DNA from: Zygnema cylindricum
Lineage: Eukaryota; Streptophyta; Zygnematophyceae; Zygnematales; Zygnemataceae
DNA length: 64,000 nucleotides
Direction: 5' to 3'
Assembly: GCA_037447655.1 (NCBI GenBank)
Contig: JBBHKE010000819.1
Location: forward strand, 115,497-179,496
Below are positions 57,355 to 64,000 of the stretch, in pieces. How positions within the stretch are numbered: the stretch's first letter is position 1; every line of letters begins with the position of its first letter. Position numbers and translations under genes: made by a program. The notes under the pieces were generated by a model. It ran no database searches, was not told where the DNA came from, and saw nothing but the letters and a program-made list of their open reading frames with translations.

Positions 57355-57498
57355 CCCATTTAATTTTCCGGTCAGACCGTTAAATTTTAAATTCAAAACT
57401 TTCAATTCTTTCAGATTTTCCCATTTGTACGGAACCGGACCAGTCAAATCGTTTCTGTAAAGTTCAATTTCGGTCAAATTAAAAAGTGGTGTTATAAA
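57355..57498 (-). pseudogene. Leucine-rich-repeat (receptor-kinase type) gene fragment
   Basis: Inside a minus-strand frame (57591-57301) the segment FNLTEIELYRNDLTGPVP, then ENLKELKVLNLKFNGLTGKL, fits two consecutive plant extracellular LRR units (LxxLxxLxLxxNxLxGxxP). Up- and downstream there are no further repeats, kinase or signal sequence. It is a captured or decayed exon piece; the parent would be a plasma-membrane LRR receptor-like protein. Confidence 0.8.
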
Positions 57499-57619
57499 TG
57501 CGATTTTGATTTGAATGACCATAATCTGAGAAATTCTTAACAATACACCATGAAACGCTATGAGTGTTGATAACACTAAATTGGGTTCCAAAGGTTTGAA
57601 GATCTTCTAAAATAAAAAT

Positions 57620-57985
57620 AAAAAAATAGTTTTTCCTCTAAGTTATGTATAATTCAATTAGCGTCAACAACTTTGTTTTGAACTATTTTTCAATAGTGTA
57701 GTGTAAAAAATATGTCATTATTTACAAAAAATGCTCTTTGTTTCGTACAAGCGTACAAAAAAAGTACACAATAGCAACGTTAACAAAAGAAAGTGAATGC
57801 GTCGACACTTAAAATCTCTTCATTTTTAAAACTTTAGACAAATGAAAATAGCGCAAATATTTTCTCACGTGGTAAAAAATCGACAATGTGAAAACAACGA
57901 TATTGTGTAAATTATAGGAATTTGTATTCAAATTAGTGTTACATTTATAAAATAACGTTAATTTTTGGTGGCAATAGGGGCTTCA
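57620..57985 (+). repeat. Unclassified dispersed repeat, partial copy 2
   Basis: It matches the right part of the 13.4-15 kb repeat: the aatagtgtagtgta block, a cgtacaa...gtacaaaaa block and the ttctcac...gtgaa block, in the same orientation and order. Confidence 0.6.
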
Positions 57986-59340
57986 ACCAGAAACAAAGTT
58001 AATAACATCATGTGCTTCTCTACTCTAATAATATCTTCACCCACTGACTTCCTCACTTGTTGCATCTCCTTTTTAAGTTCCTCTTTCTACCACTCACCTT
58101 TTGATAAACACTTCTTCCCCGTCAATTTTCAACCCTTTTCCTATTGCTTCAACTTCTCAATTTTTTGTGCGGCTATGGGAAGCATCATTTTTTCGATGCC
58201 AATCTAGTGATACTTGTGAGAGCGTGCCAAAAGGCTTTTTCATCTCCTTCAGATTGCCAAAGATGGCCTCCTTTTAGCAGTGTCCCCATTGAGCGACACC
58301 CCTTTCATAACGATCGAGATTTCATTTGTAACCTTAAAGTGTTGGATTGTTACCATCTTGGTTACCCTCGTCCTCGAATTTACTCCCGCATTCCTTCTCA
58401 AATTTAGAAAGTTGAACAACGACTACAAGGGGTTTTCCACGATTCTTCTCCGCACATCAGGTGTTGAGATATTGAGAAGTTGTGAGGCAATCATTTATCT
58501 TTTACTACAACTCTATAACTACACCCAAATCGGGTCGTTTTCTAAGTCAACATTAACAATGCTTTCAAAAACTTTTATCGAATTGTCATTTTTGCTAACT
58601 ACGGCATGCACCCCCCTCTCATCAACCACCTTTCAATCTTTTTTGCAGTTTTGATTTCAAATCTAGCTCTCTCTTTTATTCCATAGGTAGCCTATTATAA
58701 AATGTTGCCATTTTGGACTCAACTAATGGTTCTTTTTCCTCAATGTCTTGTTTTTCCCTTTCAGGCTTGCAGCCAGATTTCCTTACAGACTTTAGTGTTT
58801 GTACACCTGAACAAGGTCCAAGGGTGTTAGGTTCACTAATTTGACCCCTTGCATTTGCTCAAAATTTTTTCAAATATGTCTTTTTGGAAGATCTTTTCCA
58901 CTCGAGGAACATTTTGAAACCTCCAAATTTTTGAGTGGCATTCTCTATCTTACCTAGTTGTTTTGCGCATTGACCCTTTTACCGTGTACCCACTTTACCT
59001 TCAGTTCTTCTCTCATTTCCTCACTTTCCAGTTTTGACTTTTGTCTTCTTGAAATTTTGCATCAACTTGTCGGCCATTGTGTGTTTGACCGGCCGAAAGG
59101 ACTCGTCCATCGTCAACAACTTGCTCTCCTTGTCTCTTTCAAGGGTCTTGGTCTACGTCTTTCAGCTACCATAATAGTAACAACTAACTTTGGTAGTTGG
59201 GCTCAAGGGGCATCTATTATTAGTTCAAGGTGTTTGGTGGACAACACTCCTAACTTGGCAATTGCAATCTCTACCTCAACAAAGAATCATTATCATTTCA
59301 ACGATTGTTATAATGTACTCGTTTTGTCCTACTAACAAAG
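57986..59340 (-). other. Decayed, possibly once coding stretch, unrecognised
   Basis: The minus strand reads for short distances as Lys/Glu-rich, helix-prone peptide (for example a HTMADKLMQNFKKTKV run near 59035-59085 and an EELKKEMQQVRKSVGED run near 58030-58085) broken by many stops. It could be the remains of a transposon protein. No motif allows a family name. Confidence 0.3.
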
Positions 59341-61429
59341 GTTGAAGATGCAGTTCCTCCATTCTCTTCCCTTATCACAACCATTTAATTTTGAATGTAT
59401 AAGGTAACCATTATTGAATTAAAATACCTCCTTGAGGCGCTACCTTTAGTTGGCGCGTATTTGTTACATAAATATTCTTCCACGTAATGCAAAGAAATTT
59501 GCTAGAGCAATTCAACATTTCAAAAGACAATGTTAAAGGCTAATTTTTGGAAAGTGATCAGACTGCATAAGTTAAGCCACGTAATTGTATGAGATATTTG
59601 CATTATGTCTCGTCGCCTTTGATGTGCATGAGAACAAACAAAATTTAGAATTTCAAATTTCTATCTGTGAACTGGCTGAAATTTGTCATGCTTATGAATG
59701 TTTATCGAAGAATTGGAAGATGTCTTAAGGTGTACCAATTGGTGGAGTGAAAAATATCGGGGGAATCTATAAGAGAAATGAAACTCCTTCTAGTGAATTG
59801 GGGAAACAAAAAGTCTTCACAAAGGTAAGATGATGGATAGAAGGTCAAAATAGAATGTTGAATGATATTCGAAAACTAAACTTTAAGAACTCAAACAATT
59901 ACGAAGACCTAAAAAGCCAAAAATATGAGGACATATTAGATAGGAATGATGGTTGTAGGGGCATAAAGTTTGTGGAGGGATATTCGGTGATTGAAAACTT
60001 CAAGGACTCCAACAAATAGCGAAATCTTCTAAAGCCGAATTGGATGGAATCGATAAAGAAACTAACAGAGGTAAAAAGAAAAAATAGCTTGTCTTAGAAA
60101 ACCAAGGTCGAAAGTGGCTATAAAGCCAAAAAAAAATCTAATGTTGAACGACCGACTTTTATTCTCCTAATAAATGTCTCAGATTTTTTTACTTCAAAAG
60201 AGAAAAAAGCATGCCAACAATAAAAATCAATCTAGAAGAAAAAAAAATGAAATTACAGTTGATGAGTGGTGGGCTAATCGCTAAAAACAACTTCGATGGT
60301 GAAACAAAAAACGTTGAGAGAAAAAAATAGATATCAAAAAGGAAATCATGGAAAAGAAGAAATGGAAGCAAATAATCGACCTGGAAAGAAGAAAATAAAA
60401 AATAGAACCAGAACTGAGCAATTTATTAAGTCCTGCTGAAAATATAAAGTGGACAGATTTTATCCAAATTATAAAAAGGTCGAAGCTATAACGTTAGTGT
60501 TACTGATTTAGAGATTTATTGGTGTTAATGCAAAATAATAATTAATAAAACGAATTTAGTTGAACAGGACGAGAAAAATTGTAATCCACGACTTTAAATA
60601 GTGTTGCTAACATGGTTTTGTGATTTATAGCAAACAAAAATTGCGACTGTTTAGTGTGATTAACTTTAATAACGATAGGTGGTGTATTGGCGGCTAATAA
60701 GAAAGTTGATGGACAGGATAATCAAAAACGAAAAGAGTAGGGAATTGATCATGGCAGTGACTATTTTGGTTACGCATAGTCATTTACGTCACCTTGTCAA
60801 AGATTGTACGTTTTAAGTACCCATTGGTACCAATAAAGTACAATTGAGTTTAAATTTTACGGTCAATTAGTTGAATAGCTTTGAATTTCAAAATATTGTT
60901 ACAACCAGTTAAAATTTTGACGCGTTTACGAACATCGACTTTCATAATAAATGAACAATTCACACGGTCAGCGAAGGTTTACAGTAACAAAACTGATGCA
61001 ACCACGTGTAAATAAAAGTGTTGCGCACAATCAATTTCTCACTTTACGTGAACTCCATTGTGAGAGCACATGATGGCTTTTAACTTAGCCACAAAATTCA
61101 ATTTTAATCGCGAATCGTAAATAGTGTAGCTTGATTTGGTCGCGTGTGACGACTCGCATTTTTTTCATTTAGTTTGATACTTTTACGCGGATCCGTTTTT
61201 AGGTGCGTCCCCATGTATTTGGTACTTTCATAAAGTAATTTCGACTGTAGTGAAGATTCTTCGTACTATTTGAATAACATCCCAATGTGAGAAAATGAAA
61301 TCGGAACTTTAAAATGTGACATTTGTAGACGTAGGTACAACTTGTGACGATTGAAGACGACTATGAATCTTCCAACGATTGGTGATGCCAAAAAAAAAAC
61401 AACCACTGTTGTAAACGTCTAGATTTTTT
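59341..61429. other. AT-rich stretch without recognisable features
   Basis: Read on both strands, no frame above 60 codons makes sense and no motif, tRNA or clear repeat end was found. Purine-rich runs occur near 60180-60400. Confidence 0.5.
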
Positions 61430-63275
61430 GTGAAATTGTAGATGTTTAGGGTTTGGTGACATTGTGACGTCATGCTCACTTGTGACAACGTCGACATCAC
61501 TTATTTCATAACTTTTCGACATGGTTTCCCGATTTTGTTTTTTCTACTTTTCTCACTAGACTTGACATAAAAAAAAAAATAATAAATGTAAAAAAAATAA
61601 TAATTAAAAGATCTTTCATTTTGTACTAATGTTTTTGTGTCTCGGTCCAAATAGTGTGAGATAAAAGCGATAGTGTGAGAGGGAGAGGGGAGAGGCGTTG
61701 ACCGCGAAGGTCCGAGACCCTGCAAACTTTTTTTCCGTACATGTGCGTGACGGTCACGGAGAAAAATAGCGAATACTCTCCCTCGTCCAAAATTTTTCCC
61801 ACTCATGTGGCGCGGGCGTGGGTCATTTTTCATTCGCTATTTGGGCGATACCTTAACTAAAAACACCCCCTCGAGGTGATTTTGGATGAATTTTTTTGGT
61901 GGGCTAGATTCTCTTGCTTGGGGGTCGAAAAAATGAAAACGACAAAATGCGTTCATATTAGGATACAAAGATACAATTTATTCGTACTTTAGGAAACATA
62001 CAAAAAAGTTACCTTATATTGAACAAAGATGCAGTTAGCACACGCCTTTGGTACAATACTAAAAACTTAAGTGTACCTTTGGTACCATATGAAAAAACTG
62101 ATTCACAGATTAACCGTTACGTTATTTTAGTCCGCAGAGAAGAAAGAGACCTGAAACAGTTGGGAAATTCAGCCTTTGTCCAAAATTGGCGAATGCGCCA
62201 AAACATACCAATAATTTCCGAACATTAATAACTATGCGTTATACAAATGATCAGGAGCTTGATGTCTTGATTACATCTCTACTTTTATAAGTAGCGTACT
62301 CTTTTTCAACTATTCACCTTATTAGTTTTTATTCCTTCTAAAATTACATTTTGCTCGTGTCATGTTTAATAAAGACTGGGTAAATATTTTATACAAATGT
62401 GTCTTTGCATGAGATCAAAATCTCGATGAATCTGGAGTTTTATGTGTACCACATCGATGGTACTAAGGAAGGTGATCATGCTTGTATTTTTGAACTGGGC
62501 ACCTTCACATAGGTTTCCTTTAGAGGAACAATCAATATTCCAATTATGGTGGCGTTCCACCAGTCAAAAATTGGGGTAGTTTACATTAATCCGCGCCTAC
62601 GTACCAAACCGTACCGCTTATATTGTTTGTATACGCGAAACAACATTATAGAGAATCTTGCCAATACTCCGCCAAGGTCTGGGAGGTAACATTGACTGTT
62701 AGATATTCATTCGTGAGGCATTCGCCTCATTTTTTTCTGTCGCTGACAACCCAACTGTAGGAGGTGGGTTGTTATCTACAGAAAAAAATGAATCCCGAAA
62801 TGTAAGACGATCAAGCTATGTGTCACGATGGACAACAGCGAAAATCCACAAAATTTGCACATGATATTTGCCTTTCAAAATGCAATCTAAAATAAAAAAA
62901 GTGATCTCGATACGCTCCTTCGTCGCGTTATTTGTGGTAACGTTCTTTCGTCACACTATTTTTGGCAAAGGACTTTCGTTATGTTTGACAACAACCCTAA
63001 AAAATGAGTTAGCTTAGAAAACTGGCGTAAGTACATAAATTATGTCGTATGATAACTTGGTACGCAGGTACGTGGTACGCAAGTGAGGATTTGAAGTTAT
63101 ATTTGTCGGTGTTCAAAATCTCAAGGATATTTAATATCGGTTCGCAGCTTTTGTGGTGCCACTCAATTTATAACACGTGGTCTACATATTCCACGTGATG
63201 GAACATCGTCTCAATTAACCCAGCCCGTAGAGTTAGCCGTACGGTTACAAAATTTCCTGATGGCGCGCCACCCTT
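61430..63275 (+). repeat. Unclassified dispersed repeat, copy 3
   Basis: It contains the left blocks of copy 1 (gatgtttaggg, then gacatggtttcc, then a gagagggagagg run near 61675) and its right blocks (ctccttcgtcgcgtta near 62920, gtggtgccactcaattta near 63154, gccgtacggttacaaaatttcct near 63236), separated by about 1 kb of other sequence. Confidence 0.65.
62728..62790. repeat. Imperfect hairpin inside repeat copy 3
   Basis: cattttttt-ctgt pairs with acag-aaaaaaatg, and acaaccca with tgggttgt, around a loop of about 11 bases. A terminator-like or small palindromic function is not evident. Confidence 0.7.
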
Positions 63276-64000
63276 ACAGTACATATATGCAACATTTCAA
63301 GCACAAAGCGATCACTGAAAATGAAATATCACAATAAGGAATGAGGGTTTCTAATTTTTTGAACATAAGGTCTTAAGGGGGTACATTTCGATACTTTTGA
63401 CTGGAAAGGCTAGAGAATAACCTGTGGATGGCAAGGGTGGTGAAAGTGGCGAGGGAGGTGGAGGTGGCCACGGAAAATTGAAAACAAAACCTATCATTAG
63501 TATAATCAGGATTTCACAAAGTCAATATGCCATAAAATTGTCGATTGCAAAAGGTCACGATCCTTTGTGTAATTGATTTGCTCTCAAATACTGAAAAATT
63601 TGAAAGATCAAGCAAACATTGCTTCCAATAGTGACGTATTACTGTACGTAACTTTTTATCTCCTTTAATATGGTAGATAATGCTCCACTAACTTAGAAAC
63701 GCTTCTATCATTCAACATGCAAATGGAGAAGCACGGATATTCACTCAAAATAAAATTATTTGTACATGTATACATATAATTTTATTTTGAGTAAATAGCA
63801 GTGCTTCTCCACATATATATATTGTTTTAGCACGTAGAAAATAAACTCATGACATAGCCCATAATCATCAAAGCTACCAAAAAAGCTAGGCCACCTATCA
63901 AATAAGAAGAGAGCATAAAAAGACTTATTGATGATGTCTTTGTGCAACCTCAAGACCCTAATCACAATAATTTTTTGATAAAAAAACTACTTAGGCTAAA
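63276..64000. other. AT-rich end of the window without a recognised gene
   Basis: No coding sense is seen. A short ggtggaggtggc-type purine/GTG run occurs near 63425-63475. The hairpin at 63723-63813 is the only structured element found. Confidence 0.5.
63723..63813. repeat. Long AT-rich hairpin, about 38-bp stem
   Basis: The arm atggagaagcac...actcaaaataaaattat pairs almost without break with ataattttattttgagt...gtgcttctccacat across a loop of about 15 bases. It may be a tiny foldback element or a small-RNA precursor; no target duplication is obvious. Confidence 0.75.

Noticed and set aside
58280-58654. 124-codon plus-strand frame
   Set aside because: No family resemblance, and the minus strand looks more coding-like; probably chance.

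Overview
The window looks like nuclear DNA of a land plant. It has spliced chloroplast early light-induced protein (ELIP) genes with cleavable-looking transit peptides, Ty1/copia and Ty3/gypsy LTR retrotransposon remains, and non-autonomous hAT-type DNA elements. The species cannot be fixed from sequence alone. Small introns, tandem ELIP copies and decayed retroelements would fit a bryophyte or other seed-free plant, but that is only a guess. A 10-N gap at 51979-51988 shows this is a draft assembly.

Layout. 1-13.1 kb: a chain of Ty1/copia remains in which successive internal regions share LTRs (LTR, gag plus RT/RH relic, LTR, RT/RH relic, LTR, gag-PR-INT-RT-RH relic, LTR, RT/RH fragment, unrelated LTR-like block). 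All coding parts carry stops or deletions. 13.1-17.35 kb: unclassified repeat-rich DNA without a recognisable gene. 17.35-50.8 kb: an ELIP cluster. 51.4-56.2 kb: a broken Ty3/gypsy element with an internal tandem duplication and an assembly gap. 56.2-64 kb: AT-rich repeat DNA with a short leucine-rich-repeat gene fragment and two further copies of the 13-15 kb repeat.

The ELIP cluster is built from one ancestral unit: a type-A gene and a type-B gene in divergent (head-to-head) orientation, separated by about 1.65 kb that must serve as a shared promoter. Unit 1 (A1 at 17351-18573 minus, B1 at 20239-21342 plus) and unit 2 (B2 at 31712-32814 minus, A2 at 34485-35707 plus) form a near-identical inverted repeat with four intact genes. 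Unit 3 in the middle is destroyed: A3 has a frameshift and lost most of exon 1, B3 keeps only its last 24 codons, and a retrotransposon 3' end occupies the space between. Unit 4 has an intact B4 and an A4 with a 2-nt deletion in exon 1; its shared promoter carries a 642-bp hAT-type insertion. Units 5 and 6 retain only broken A genes. All exons are phase 0, and every gene has the plan transit peptide exon, Pro/Thr-rich linker exon, three-helix exon.

The intact genes (A1, A2, B1, B2, B4) should encode thylakoid proteins of 190-194 residues that bind free chlorophyll and carotenoid under light stress or dehydration. The shared promoters keep a TGACGTCA box and several CACGTG G-boxes in four units, as expected for bZIP (HY5- or ABF-like) control. 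The most notable signals are the converted inverted repeat whose identity ends at the A-gene stop codon, the conserved bidirectional promoters and the hAT insertion in one of them, the in-frame copia gag to ELIP exon fusion at 49.7-50.2 kb, and the tRNA-like antisense segments inside the copia LTRs.
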